Origin: Porphyromonadaceae bacterium UBA7572 | Lineage (GTDB): Bacteria > Bacteroidota > Bacteroidia > Bacteroidales > Muribaculaceae | Length of the DNA: 64,000 bases | Direction: 5' to 3' | NCBI GenBank assembly: GCA_002476625.1 | Contig: DLLC01000070.1 | Coordinates: 37,018 to 101,017, forward strand | Part shown: positions 28,834-37,303 of the stretch, in pieces | Layout of the letters: every line of letters starts with the position of its first letter | How positions within the stretch are numbered: the first letter of the stretch is position 1 | Notes under the pieces: model-generated | Told to the model about the DNA's origin: nothing | Databases searched by the model: none | Seen by the model: the letters and a program-made list of their open reading frames with translations, nothing else | Made by a program: the position numbers and the translations under genes

Positions 28834-29817
28834 TTATTCGTTAGAGTTTTCGTTTTCGTCAAGACTTGCGCCAGGCATACCGCCCATGGGGCGATACATG
28901 TTCACGGTCATCGCCTTGATCATTTTTTCATACACGCTGTTGAGCTGCTTCATGTAGCGAGCCATTTTTTCAGTCTCGTCGCAATAGTGCGCGCTCTCTG
29001 CCGCCGACTTCTCATACATGTCGCGAATATCCTTAAGGCCACGATTCACGCGGTCAATGCTGTCGAGCTGCGACGACACGCTCTTCAGCTGAATCTCGTA
29101 GATAGTGTTCAAGCCGCTGATGTTGCGGTTGAGGTTCTCCATCTGCTCCACATAGCCGGTGCTGCTTTGAGTAATGTTCTCGCTGTTTTCCGTGATGGCA
29201 CGATAGCTGCCGAGGAGCGTTTCCGACACCTGATTGAGAGCGGTGGTGGTTTCGTTGAGACGCTGCATCTGTTCGGAGATGCTTGCCATCTGGCTCAGAT
29301 ACTGCTGGGTGGCGTCGGTAAGCTCGGCCATACGGCTGAGCTGATCACTTGCGGCAGCCATTTTGGCGATGCTCTCGCTCAATGAGCGGGAGTCGTCCTC
29401 CGTGAGCTCGATGCCTTGTGGCAAGCCCACTGCGGCTTTGGCCTCGGCCTCGGTCACGCCCTGTTGCTGGGCTGGAGCCTGGGCAGTGGCAGCTGCGCCA
29501 CCGCCTATCACGATGCCACCGCCACCCTCGAAGTCGGGGCGGTCATCAGGATCGCCGGTGGACAGCACCGGGAACACACGTTCCCACTTATAGTCGTTCT
29601 CCGGGCGGTCAAAAGCCGTGAGCACAAACATCAGCACCTCGGTGCCCATACCGATGGTGAGCATCTCGTTGCCACCTTGCAGGTGAAGAATCTTGAACAG
29701 CGCGCCCAAGATCACCACGGCGGCACCTATACTGTAGGCAAAGTTGAAGAAACGCTGGCCGGTTTCGCCCGACAGAAAGCGTTCCACCACATTTTTATAT
29801 TTTTTTATTTTTCCCAT
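28834..29817 (-). CDS. gldL: T9SS motor component GldL/PorL
   Basis: The protein has 327 residues. Two membrane helices lie near residues 20-75 (FFNFAYSIGAAVVILGALFKI and LTIGMGTEVLMFVLTAF), with a conserved glutamate in the second (GTEVLMF) that takes part in proton transport in this family. A long cytoplasmic coiled-coil region rich in Glu, Gln and Ser follows. It is the inner-membrane partner of GldM, 48 nt after gldK. Confidence 0.95.
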   Translation of the reverse strand: MGKIKKYKNVVERFLSGETGQRFFNFAYSIGAAVVILGALFKILHLQGGNEMLTIGMGTEVLMFVLTAFDRPENDYKWERVFPVLSTGDPDDRPDFEGGGGIVIGGGAAATAQAPAQQQGVTEAEAKAAVGLPQGIELTEDDSRSLSESIAKMAAASDQLSRMAELTDATQQYLSQMASISEQMQRLNETTTALNQVSETLLGSYRAITENSENITQSSTGYVEQMENLNRNISGLNTIYEIQLKSVSSQLDSIDRVNRGLKDIRDMYEKSAAESAHYCDETEKMARYMKQLNSVYEKMIKAMTVNMYRPMGGMPGASLDENENSNE

Positions 29818-29865
29818 GATCGAATTGTATATAATCTGCGTTAGGTTGCGAATGGAGTGTATTGA

Positions 29866-31314
29866 TTAGTTTTTCTTTCTTTTCACCTTGGTGTAGCCCA
29901 CTTTAGAGCGCACACAGCGGAAGCCGATGTAGGAACGTTGTTCGTTCTGGTACTCCCACATGCGGAGGTCGGCGCGGATATTGTGCGCCACATCTTTCCA
30001 CGAGCCGCCGCGCACAATCTTGCGCGACATCTTATAGGGGTCGTCCTTGGCCACGTTGTAGCGGTATTCGGGGTTGAGGTCGCTGGTCATGCGGTCCACG
30101 CTCTCGGTATAGGCGGTCGAGGTCCATTCACTCACATTGCCAGCCATGTCATACAGTCCGAAATCGTTAGGCTCATAAGTGCCCACCGGCGCGCACACGA
30201 TGCTGCCGTCTTTCACATAATTGCCCTCCTGGGGCTTGAAATTGGCATAGAAGCAGCCCTCGTCTTCCGTGAGCGGAAGGTCTCCTTCCCATGGATACTT
30301 GTTCTTGTTCACGCCGGCGCGTGCGGCAAACTCCCATTCTGCCTCGGTGGGCAGGCGGTAAGGCTCCACATACACGCCCTCTTTGCCGAGAGAGCGGCGC
30401 AGGAATTCAGTGCGCCAGTTGCAGAAGGCGTTGGCCTGCTCCCAGCTCACGCCCACCACGGGATAGTTATTGTAGTTGCCGTTGGCGAAGTACATACGCA
30501 CGTATGGCTCATTGTAGGCGTTGTCGAAGTCGTTGACCCAGCATGTAGTGTCGGGGAACACATTCACTATGTAGGTGTTCACAAAATCCCACTGGCCAGA
30601 TAGCGGACGGTTCACCGTTTGGCGCACGATGCGGCCATTGTCGTCGATATAGGCGGTGTCCTTGCTGATAGTGGGCACCTCGGCAGGCACAGCGTGGTCG
30701 GTATTGTAGTCGCGCGTAGTGGGGTCGATGCGGTTTTTGCGCTTTACTGCCTCGGTCATGTTATACACCTCATAGCGATAGTTCATCTGAGTGGGGTCGA
30801 GCTCCTTTACGCCTGTGATAGGATTCACACGATACACACTTTCAATGGCTCGCTCCTCGTCTTCGCTCGGATTGCGCCAAGGAATATTTTTTGTCCAGTC
30901 GAGGTGTGGCTTCACGGGGTCGCCGTATTTGTCTTCCGTGATTTTAAACTCGTCGTTGCCCCCGTAGGCAGGGTCGGCCAGGCGCTCGCGGATAATGGAG
31001 TCGCGCACCCAGTAGAGGAATTGCTTGTACTTGGAGTTGGTGATTTCGGTCTGATCCATCCAGAAAGCGTCCACACTCACGCCGCGGGCAGTGGAGTCGA
31101 TGCCCCAGAGCGAATCAGCCTGCGCTGGGCCTTCCCTCATTGAGCCACAGTCCACGAGCACCATGCCATAAGGCGTAGGCTCCACAAACACGGATCCGCT
31201 CACGCCCGTCACCTCGCCACCATAAGCCGATACCGACCGGCGTCCAGAGAAGCAGGAGGTGAGCACTGTTGCAAACACGAATGTGGTAAGAAAAATTAAA
31301 AGTCCTTTTTTCAT
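29866..31314 (-). CDS. gldK: T9SS ring lipoprotein GldK/PorK
   Basis: The protein has 482 residues with a lipoprotein signal ending LTSC (Cys21). The mature part is an FGE-sulfatase fold (FWMDQTEITNSKYKQFLYWV, PVVGVSWEQANAFCNWRTEFL, YRLPTEAEWEFAARAG, YDMAGNVSEWTS, RIVRGGSWKD), as in other GldK proteins. It anchors the GldK/GldN ring to the outer membrane. It is 3 nt downstream of porP. Confidence 0.95.
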   Translation of the reverse strand: MKKGLLIFLTTFVFATVLTSCFSGRRSVSAYGGEVTGVSGSVFVEPTPYGMVLVDCGSMREGPAQADSLWGIDSTARGVSVDAFWMDQTEITNSKYKQFLYWVRDSIIRERLADPAYGGNDEFKITEDKYGDPVKPHLDWTKNIPWRNPSEDEERAIESVYRVNPITGVKELDPTQMNYRYEVYNMTEAVKRKNRIDPTTRDYNTDHAVPAEVPTISKDTAYIDDNGRIVRQTVNRPLSGQWDFVNTYIVNVFPDTTCWVNDFDNAYNEPYVRMYFANGNYNNYPVVGVSWEQANAFCNWRTEFLRRSLGKEGVYVEPYRLPTEAEWEFAARAGVNKNKYPWEGDLPLTEDEGCFYANFKPQEGNYVKDGSIVCAPVGTYEPNDFGLYDMAGNVSEWTSTAYTESVDRMTSDLNPEYRYNVAKDDPYKMSRKIVRGGSWKDVAHNIRADLRMWEYQNEQRSYIGFRCVRSKVGYTKVKRKKN

Positions 31315-31317
31315 ATT

Positions 31318-32283
31318 CTACATTAATCGAATACTCTTATGTTTATTTTTGTTTTTTTCGCCTAAGTTCAATTTCACGTTGTAGTTCACAAACACCTCAT
31401 GGCTGCCCGATGTGGCCTTTGAAATGTCGGAGATGGGGTAGTCGTAGGAGTAGCCCACTACAAAATTCTTTATCTCAACCCCCGCCACAAAGCTCACGGC
31501 ATCTTTATGCCTGTATGAAACTCCACCGGTGATAAACCGGTTGTAGCGCACGCGCATAGTGGCCTCTGCCTGGTAAAGGTTGAAATCGGTCTTTACAAAC
31601 AAGGAGGGCTGTAATTCAAATAACGTGTTTTTTACAGGAATATTGCCACCGGCCATAAAATAACACGTGCGCCCCGCCTCGAAGATATAGAGGTCCTCGT
31701 CGTTGCCATCGGTTTTCATCTCCACCGATGGCTGCGTGAGGTGTGTGGCAGAAAAGCCCGCCCACCAGTGCTTGTGCTGGTAGAAGATGCCTGCGCCAAA
31801 GTCGAAGGCGTTGCCCGAAACATCGGTCTTGGGAATGGCGTCGTCGGTCTCGTCGCCCTCCACCTCTATGATTTTAGAGCCCTTGAACTTCTCGTTCACC
31901 AGCCCCACCTGAATGCCGCCACTCAGTGTGCCGCCAAAGAGCTTGTGCTTATAGGCCAGCTGCGCCGAGGCGTTCAGCCCTGAATACAGGCCCATGCTGG
32001 TCTGGTTGATTGAAACCCCCGTGGCAAAGCGCTTGCCCAAAAACTTGAACGGCATATCGGCAAGCCCCACAAACGAGAGAGGGGCGTGCTTAATGCCCAC
32101 CCACTGCGCGCGGCTGCCCACCGTCACATGAATATAGTCGGTGCCACCAATAGCCGATGGGTTGTAGTAGCCTGGCACCATATAATACTGGGTGTACTGG
32201 TTATCGACCTGTGCGGTGGTTGTCGTCGCCGACACCAATGCCACAAGCATCATCAGCAAGTATTTGCGAAATCCAGTACTCAT
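31318..32283 (-). CDS. porP: T9SS outer-membrane protein PorP/SprF
   Basis: The ATG at 32283 (MSTGFRKYLLMMLVAL) is preferred over an in-frame TTG at 32295, giving 321 residues with a signal peptide ending near TTAQ. QVDNQYTQYYMVPGYYNPSAIG is the family hallmark, and amphipathic beta strands of a small barrel follow. PorP/SprF links the ring to cargo or surface anchoring. It is 35 nt after porT and 3 nt before gldK. Confidence 0.93.
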   Translation of the reverse strand: MSTGFRKYLLMMLVALVSATTTTAQVDNQYTQYYMVPGYYNPSAIGGTDYIHVTVGSRAQWVGIKHAPLSFVGLADMPFKFLGKRFATGVSINQTSMGLYSGLNASAQLAYKHKLFGGTLSGGIQVGLVNEKFKGSKIIEVEGDETDDAIPKTDVSGNAFDFGAGIFYQHKHWWAGFSATHLTQPSVEMKTDGNDEDLYIFEAGRTCYFMAGGNIPVKNTLFELQPSLFVKTDFNLYQAEATMRVRYNRFITGGVSYRHKDAVSFVAGVEIKNFVVGYSYDYPISDISKATSGSHEVFVNYNVKLNLGEKNKNKHKSIRLM

Positions 32284-32318
32284 TCCTATTGTCAATCTGT
32301 TGTGCGTGATAAAATTCT

Positions 32319-33074
32319 TTATTCAAAATAAAAAGTTAGCACCACCATATTGTTGGTCACCTTGTCCACGCTTTGGGTGAAGCGCATCATCTCCGGGTTG
32401 TCCTCAAGGTCGGGGCGATTCTTCTGTAGCACATTCTTCAGCCCGAAGCAGAATTTCAATTCCGGGCACAGTTTGAAGAACGGCAAATAGATGTCGCACC
32501 CCATACCCACCGTGAGCATGGCGTCGGCATTGCCCAGACGAAGCTGCTCGGAGCGGTCTTTTGCCACGTCGAACACGCCCATCACGCCACCCGTGAAATA
32601 GGGCCGCACATTGTGGTAGCGGTTTGCCGAAATCTTCAAGTCCACAGGCAGCACGATATAGGTGCTCTTCAAATTCTGGCTCTGCATTTTCCGCAGCGGG
32701 TCGGTGGTCTCGTCAGGGGCGGAGGTGTTGATATACTTCACCACCTTGTTGCCAAAATACATACCCGGCGAGAAGCGCAGGTTGAAGTTCTTGGCAAGGC
32801 GCAAGTCGGCAAGCACATTCACGCAGAAGCCGGGAGAGTGTTGGGGCACGTCGGCAAACCACGTTTCACCGTCGTCGGTGGTGAAACCATTGTTCACGAT
32901 ATGGATATCCTGAAAATTGGTGCCCACCGAGAAGCCGAAATGAATCTTTTTCTGGTCGGCGTATTGGCGGTTCAAGATTTTGTCGTTGTCCTGCGCAAAA
33001 ACCGATAAAGCGCACATTACCAGCGTAATTACCGATATATATAGCCGTGTATGTAGTAACAATTTGATTTTCAT
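32319..33074 (-). CDS. porT: T9SS outer-membrane protein PorT
   Basis: The protein has 251 residues with a signal peptide (VITLVMCALSVFAQ). KKIHFGFSVGTNFQDIHI, LRFSPGMYFGNK, STYIVLPVDLKISANRYHNVRPYFTGG and a closing NNMVVLTFYFE strand fit the eight-stranded PorT-family barrel. PorT is required for T9SS secretion in Porphyromonas gingivalis. Here it is the first gene of the same operon as porP and gldKLMN. A possible -7 box (TATTTTTG, 33138-33131) lies upstream; the -33 element is unclear. Confidence 0.87.
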   Translation of the reverse strand: MKIKLLLHTRLYISVITLVMCALSVFAQDNDKILNRQYADQKKIHFGFSVGTNFQDIHIVNNGFTTDDGETWFADVPQHSPGFCVNVLADLRLAKNFNLRFSPGMYFGNKVVKYINTSAPDETTDPLRKMQSQNLKSTYIVLPVDLKISANRYHNVRPYFTGGVMGVFDVAKDRSEQLRLGNADAMLTVGMGCDIYLPFFKLCPELKFCFGLKNVLQKNRPDLEDNPEMMRFTQSVDKVTNNMVVLTFYFE

Positions 33075-33167
33075 CTCAACTTAAATAACGCTATTTTGCC
33101 CCGTCTTATTGCAAAACTGGTCATTTTTTTCAAAAATAGTGCCGCCATGCCAGAGCGTCACAGGGCT

Positions 33168-34862
33168 TTATTTATCCCAGCGACTCTCGTCCACATACCT
33201 CGGCCGCTTCACAAATCGGGGAGAGAGGAAGTCGCGGGTGGCATCGTAGAGGGGATAGGAGGTGCCAGTGAGCGTCATGAGCGCATACACCATGTTCGCC
33301 GACGACAGTGGCAGATGGCGAGCAGCCGCAAACGCACGCATCATTTGTGGATAACGCGCCCTGAAAGGGCCGTTGGCATACGCCACCATCGGCACCGTCA
33401 CGCTCTCACGGCAACGCCCGTTGAAATCCTTGCCATCATACACCATCTCGCCGTGGTCGGAGAAATAAATCAGCACAGTAGGAGTGCTCACCTTGCTCAC
33501 TATTCCTATCATCTGCGCCAGAATACTGTCGGTGTAGCGGATGGAGTTGTCGTAGTCGGCCACTGTCTGCGCTTTTTCTCTCGTGAGATAAGGGCGAGGC
33601 AGTCGCCGCATCACCGTGTCGGCGGTGAAATGCGCCATGCTGGAAGGGAAACGCAGGCGATACTGCACGTGAGAGCCCAGCAAGTGGCACATCACGAGCT
33701 TGTGGCGATAGCCACTCGCCATTGCCCGGGCAAACGGGGCAAGCAGCCGCTCATCATAGCCATAGGAGAGGTTGTCGTTGTAGCTGTAAGTGCCCACATA
33801 GTTCACCACGTCTGCCGTGCCCGCGATAGCTGCAGAGCAGTTGCCGCCCGTCTTCTCCTGGTTGGATAGCCAGAATGTGCGATAGCCTGCAATCTTAAAC
33901 ATTTCCACGATTGAAGGGTGATTATACCATTCGTCAAAGTCGCAGTCGCGCCGAAAAGTGAGAATGCGCGTCAAATTGTCGTTGGTCGATTGCGAGGAGC
34001 CTATCACATTAGTAAACACGCACAGGCTGTCGGCGGCCATGGCGTCGAGGTGTGGTGTGGTGCGCAGCGGGTAGCCATACAGAGAATGGTGCTCACGGAG
34101 TGCCGACTCCCCTATCACCATCACCACGTTGCACCTCTGCTCGGAGTGCACCTTGCCGGCATCAGGAAAAGGCTTGCGATGCGCCATCAGCTCATCGAGC
34201 TTCGCCATCTCCTTGCAATACCCCACACCATGCGATACCACCCGCGCAAAAAGCGACAGGTTCAACTTGCCCCACGCCCGCTGCCTCGTGCTGTAGGCTC
34301 CGCACACCACCAGCCCCATTGCTAACCACAGGGCCACCATTACGCTGAACGCCCTCTTTGGCAGCAGCCACGCCAAAGCGCCTGCCACACAGCAAAGCGC
34401 CACCGTGGTGACGACATAGCGTGAAGCCACAGCTGACGGAAGTGTAGCAATGAACTGGGGGAGGAACTCCATAGTTTCACGTCCATTGGTCTCTGCCACC
34501 ACCGCTATCAGCCGGCGCGAGATGCCTATGCCATAAGTGGCGGCCCCCACCAAGTTGGCCAAGGACAAAACGCCAAGCAGGACGATGAGCGCCGTGCAAA
34601 TTCGCCGTAAGGCCTTGTGCGGCTTTACAGCCAGACACACGTAATAAAGCACCGAAGCCTTGCACATGGCCACTACAAGGAAACTCACGCGCTCCGCATC
34701 CGAAGTCACAATGTGGGAATACACAAGGTCGATGACGCTCATCACCGAAAGCCCCACGAGCGTGACCCACAGCAACGGGCGGCGCGGTACGCCCACCACC
34801 TGCTGCCACCATTGGCGCAAGCAGTTGTGGTGGATATATGATAGTTTCATTCTTTTAGGCAT
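33168..34862 (-). CDS. EptA-like phosphoethanolamine transferase
   Basis: The protein has up to 564 residues (ATG 34862 overlaps the upstream stop; ATG 34850 is also possible). About five N-terminal membrane helices precede a periplasmic alkaline-phosphatase/sulfatase-fold domain. NVVMVIGESALREHHSLYGYPLRTTP holds the metal-binding Glu, SSQSTNDNLTRIL the likely acceptor Thr, and LIYFSDHGEMVYDG the Asp-His metal site. Family enzymes move phosphoethanolamine from phosphatidylethanolamine to lipid A or glycan. It ends a three-gene coupled operon with an acyltransferase and a GT2. Lipid A modification is inferred, not shown. Confidence 0.87.
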   Translation of the reverse strand: MPKRMKLSYIHHNCLRQWWQQVVGVPRRPLLWVTLVGLSVMSVIDLVYSHIVTSDAERVSFLVVAMCKASVLYYVCLAVKPHKALRRICTALIVLLGVLSLANLVGAATYGIGISRRLIAVVAETNGRETMEFLPQFIATLPSAVASRYVVTTVALCCVAGALAWLLPKRAFSVMVALWLAMGLVVCGAYSTRQRAWGKLNLSLFARVVSHGVGYCKEMAKLDELMAHRKPFPDAGKVHSEQRCNVVMVIGESALREHHSLYGYPLRTTPHLDAMAADSLCVFTNVIGSSQSTNDNLTRILTFRRDCDFDEWYNHPSIVEMFKIAGYRTFWLSNQEKTGGNCSAAIAGTADVVNYVGTYSYNDNLSYGYDERLLAPFARAMASGYRHKLVMCHLLGSHVQYRLRFPSSMAHFTADTVMRRLPRPYLTREKAQTVADYDNSIRYTDSILAQMIGIVSKVSTPTVLIYFSDHGEMVYDGKDFNGRCRESVTVPMVAYANGPFRARYPQMMRAFAAARHLPLSSANMVYALMTLTGTSYPLYDATRDFLSPRFVKRPRYVDESRWDK

Positions 34863-35943
34863 TATTCGTCATCTTTGCTGCCCAAGCGAAAACTGGGCGA
34901 GTGAAACAGCGGTGAACCACCCATGAGAGCACTAACAGTATGGGCAATTGGCCCACGGCGAAGAAATCGTAAACCATAATTCCAAAATGGCCGAACAGCG
35001 GGCTTACGAGGTAGGTGAATATGGGGCCTGCCACAAAATGCAGCATAAACACCTCAAGACTCATACTGCCCACCCACAGCAAAGGCTTCCAGCACAATAG
35101 CCTTCCTATCAAGCCTTCCCTGCCGGCATTGAATGCCGCCACAAGAATGAGCAGCGCCATGGGTATCTCCCACATCAAGGAGTCGTTGTAGTTGTTTTTT
35201 AAGGGACTGGACCACGACTGGGAAAATGCCACTAACCCCATCAGCAGCACTAATATGGCCCCCTCTGCCAACGACGCCTTCATAAAGTTCAACCTCGTGG
35301 TGAGCCGCGGTGCCACGGCGGCATAAACATTATATAGTGTGACACCCATCGCAAACTCATACAGCCGCAACGGTGGAAACACATGCGAGTAAACCACCGC
35401 ACGGTGATCGGTGATGTGGCCCATAGCGACAGCGTACACGAGCATCAGCGCGGCAAACAGGCACACCTGGCCTTTCACGCTCATCTTGCCAAGCCAAATG
35501 GCTATAAGGGGATAGCAGAAATAGCACAGCAGCAAGTCGCACAGAAACCACGATGGCGTGTTGAACGAGAAAAACACCTCCTCATCGGGCACATAGCTCT
35601 GGATAAGCAGCAGATTGGGGAGCAGCGCATCAGTGCCCACACGGGTGATTGGCATAGAAAACGCCCACACCTCCGCCATCAGCAGCGCCAAGGCAAGCCA
35701 GTGGAGAGGATACAGGCGCAATGCGCGCATCAAGAAAAACGGCTTGAAGCTGGCTCCACGCACCGCATCGGGCCTATGGTGCATACGCATCAGAAAACCG
35801 CTCATCATAAAATAAGCCACCACGCCACAGCACGACATCTCCGTGAATGCCTTCTCCCCACAGTGGCACAGCAAAATAGCCACAGCAAAGACGCCTCGCC
35901 ACGAGGTGAGGGGGCGGATGCTTGCCTGTGAATGATCAGTCAT
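34855..35943 (-). CDS. Acyltransferase family 3 membrane protein
   Basis: The protein has 362 residues with about ten membrane helices. SIRPLTSWRGVFAVAILLCHCG contains the family's early R...H pair, and GVVAYFMMSGFLM is the second conserved segment. Such proteins O-acetylate (or succinylate) surface glycans across the inner membrane. It overlaps the upstream GT2 gene by 8 bp and the downstream EptA-like gene by 8 bp, so the three are translationally linked and probably modify the same envelope molecule. Confidence 0.88.
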   Translation of the reverse strand: MTDHSQASIRPLTSWRGVFAVAILLCHCGEKAFTEMSCCGVVAYFMMSGFLMRMHHRPDAVRGASFKPFFLMRALRLYPLHWLALALLMAEVWAFSMPITRVGTDALLPNLLLIQSYVPDEEVFFSFNTPSWFLCDLLLCYFCYPLIAIWLGKMSVKGQVCLFAALMLVYAVAMGHITDHRAVVYSHVFPPLRLYEFAMGVTLYNVYAAVAPRLTTRLNFMKASLAEGAILVLLMGLVAFSQSWSSPLKNNYNDSLMWEIPMALLILVAAFNAGREGLIGRLLCWKPLLWVGSMSLEVFMLHFVAGPIFTYLVSPLFGHFGIMVYDFFAVGQLPILLVLSWVVHRCFTRPVFAWAAKMTNNA

Positions 35944-37123
35944 AGATGGAGGTGAGGTTTGACTTGCGGGTAGAGTGTCCTAAAATGCGGAAGTAGAGGT
36001 TCACAATCGGCCTCCACAGAAAGAACAAAGGCACACTGAACGTGAGCCCCAGAGCCTGAAGCGACTGGCAGCATCTGTTGAAGGGCAGTATGGTCAGCAC
36101 CCACGACATCACCAGCAAAAAAGCCGACACCGCAATAGTGAACAGATTGGTATAGTCGATGCCCACGGCTGCCACAAGCGAAGCAAGGCGCAAATAATTA
36201 GTCCAAGAGTAGAGTCCCTGCGCATAGAAGGGCCAAGAGGTGGACACAAACTTTGAGGTGTAGTCGCGGCGCAACTTAAGCAAATGGTGCGCTTTGGGCA
36301 CATCATCGAAGTAGGTCTGCACCTGGCTCTCCGGAGCCAGCTCAAGGCGGGTGTTGTCCTCTGAGACTATCTCACTCACAAACACATCGTCGTCGCCATA
36401 CCTCAGTTCAAGACTTTTAGAAAAGCCTGAATGCTGAAAAAAGAGTTCGCGTCGATAAGCTAAATTGTCGCTGATGCCACGGTAAGGCTTGCCACTGATG
36501 GCACTGCCCACCCACTGAAGCGAGGTGATCACTGAGTCGAACACGCGGAAATAGCGGCCCGTGCCCGTGTCCTTACGATAGCGGTAGTGCGAAAATCCTA
36601 ACACCACATCAATTCCCGGCACAAAATTGCGCATCATCGTGCGAAGCCACTGGTCGCTCATCACCCGGCAATTGGCATTGGTGGTGAGCACCACCTCTTT
36701 TTGCGAGGCCTTCACGCCAATGGTCAGCGCCAGTTTCTTGCGCGAGAGCGAACGTGTGTCCACAGGCGCAAAAGTGACCCGTAAATTGCTGAAATGCGGA
36801 AGCATATCGCTCAGCAGGTCGCGAGTGCCGTCGAACGAGGCGTCGTCCACCACCACCACGTCAAAGTCGGGATAATCCTGATGCAGCAGAAGGGGCAGGA
36901 AACGCTCAAGGTTCTCGCACTCGTTGTGGGCATACACCACCACCGACACACCAGGCAGCTGGTCGTCAGAGAGATAGTCGCGCATAGTCTCTGTGCGGGC
37001 AAACTTGCGCAAGCGTGCCGCCCTGCGCCACAGCACCACGGCAAGAACCACAGTCAGCATAAGCGACAGCCCCAAAAGGGCATACACATATTGTATATAG
37101 GGAGTGTCAAAAGAGAAATTCAT
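35936..37123 (-). CDS. Membrane-anchored family 2 glycosyltransferase
   Basis: The ATG at 37123 (MNFSFDTPYIQYVY) is chosen, since the longer frame starts from TTG; 395 residues. One N-terminal membrane helix, a GT-A domain (GVSVVVYAHNECENLERF, FDVVVVDDASFDGTRDLL, TNANCRV, GDDDVFVSE, then LKLRRDYTSKF in the place of the QxxRW motif), then two or three C-terminal helices. This is the processive-type arrangement. It is first of the coupled GT2-acyltransferase-EptA operon. The product is unknown. Confidence 0.87.
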   Translation of the reverse strand: MNFSFDTPYIQYVYALLGLSLMLTVVLAVVLWRRAARLRKFARTETMRDYLSDDQLPGVSVVVYAHNECENLERFLPLLLHQDYPDFDVVVVDDASFDGTRDLLSDMLPHFSNLRVTFAPVDTRSLSRKKLALTIGVKASQKEVVLTTNANCRVMSDQWLRTMMRNFVPGIDVVLGFSHYRYRKDTGTGRYFRVFDSVITSLQWVGSAISGKPYRGISDNLAYRRELFFQHSGFSKSLELRYGDDDVFVSEIVSEDNTRLELAPESQVQTYFDDVPKAHHLLKLRRDYTSKFVSTSWPFYAQGLYSWTNYLRLASLVAAVGIDYTNLFTIAVSAFLLVMSWVLTILPFNRCCQSLQALGLTFSVPLFFLWRPIVNLYFRILGHSTRKSNLTSIYD

Positions 37124-37157
37124 ATTGCTAATAAATAATACGTACTCAATCAAACTG

Positions 37158-37165
37158 CAAAATTA
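37158..37165 (-). promoter_or_regulatory. -7 box upstream of the GT2-acyltransferase-EptA operon
   Basis: TAATTTTG on the minus strand (37165-37158), about 35 nt before the GT2 ATG. No exact TTTG at -33 was found. It is divergent from the polysaccharide-locus promoter at 37258-37289. Confidence 0.45.
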
Positions 37166-37257
37166 CTCAATTTTGCCGAAACCACCCCAAAAGCCCCCAT
37201 ATTTTACGCACAGACTCGCGCCCCCCGCAAGCAGCTTTCGCAACTATCAGGGGGGCG

Positions 37258-37289
37258 TTTGCCATTATGGCAAAAATATGGTAACTTTG
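37258..37289 (+). promoter_or_regulatory. Promoter of the polysaccharide locus
   Basis: TTTG (37258-37261), 20 nt, TAACTTTG (37282-37289). The flippase ATG is at 37304, so the leader is only about 8 nt; the longer open frame from 37259 runs through the promoter and is not the real start. No UpxY-type antiterminator gene, usual in Bacteroides capsule loci, precedes it. Confidence 0.7.
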
Positions 37290-37303
37290 CAAGCCGAATA
37301 ATC

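Noticed and set aside
37259..37303. N-terminal extension of the flippase
   Set aside because: It would run through the TTTG-N20-TAACTTTG promoter; ATG 37304 fits the family start.
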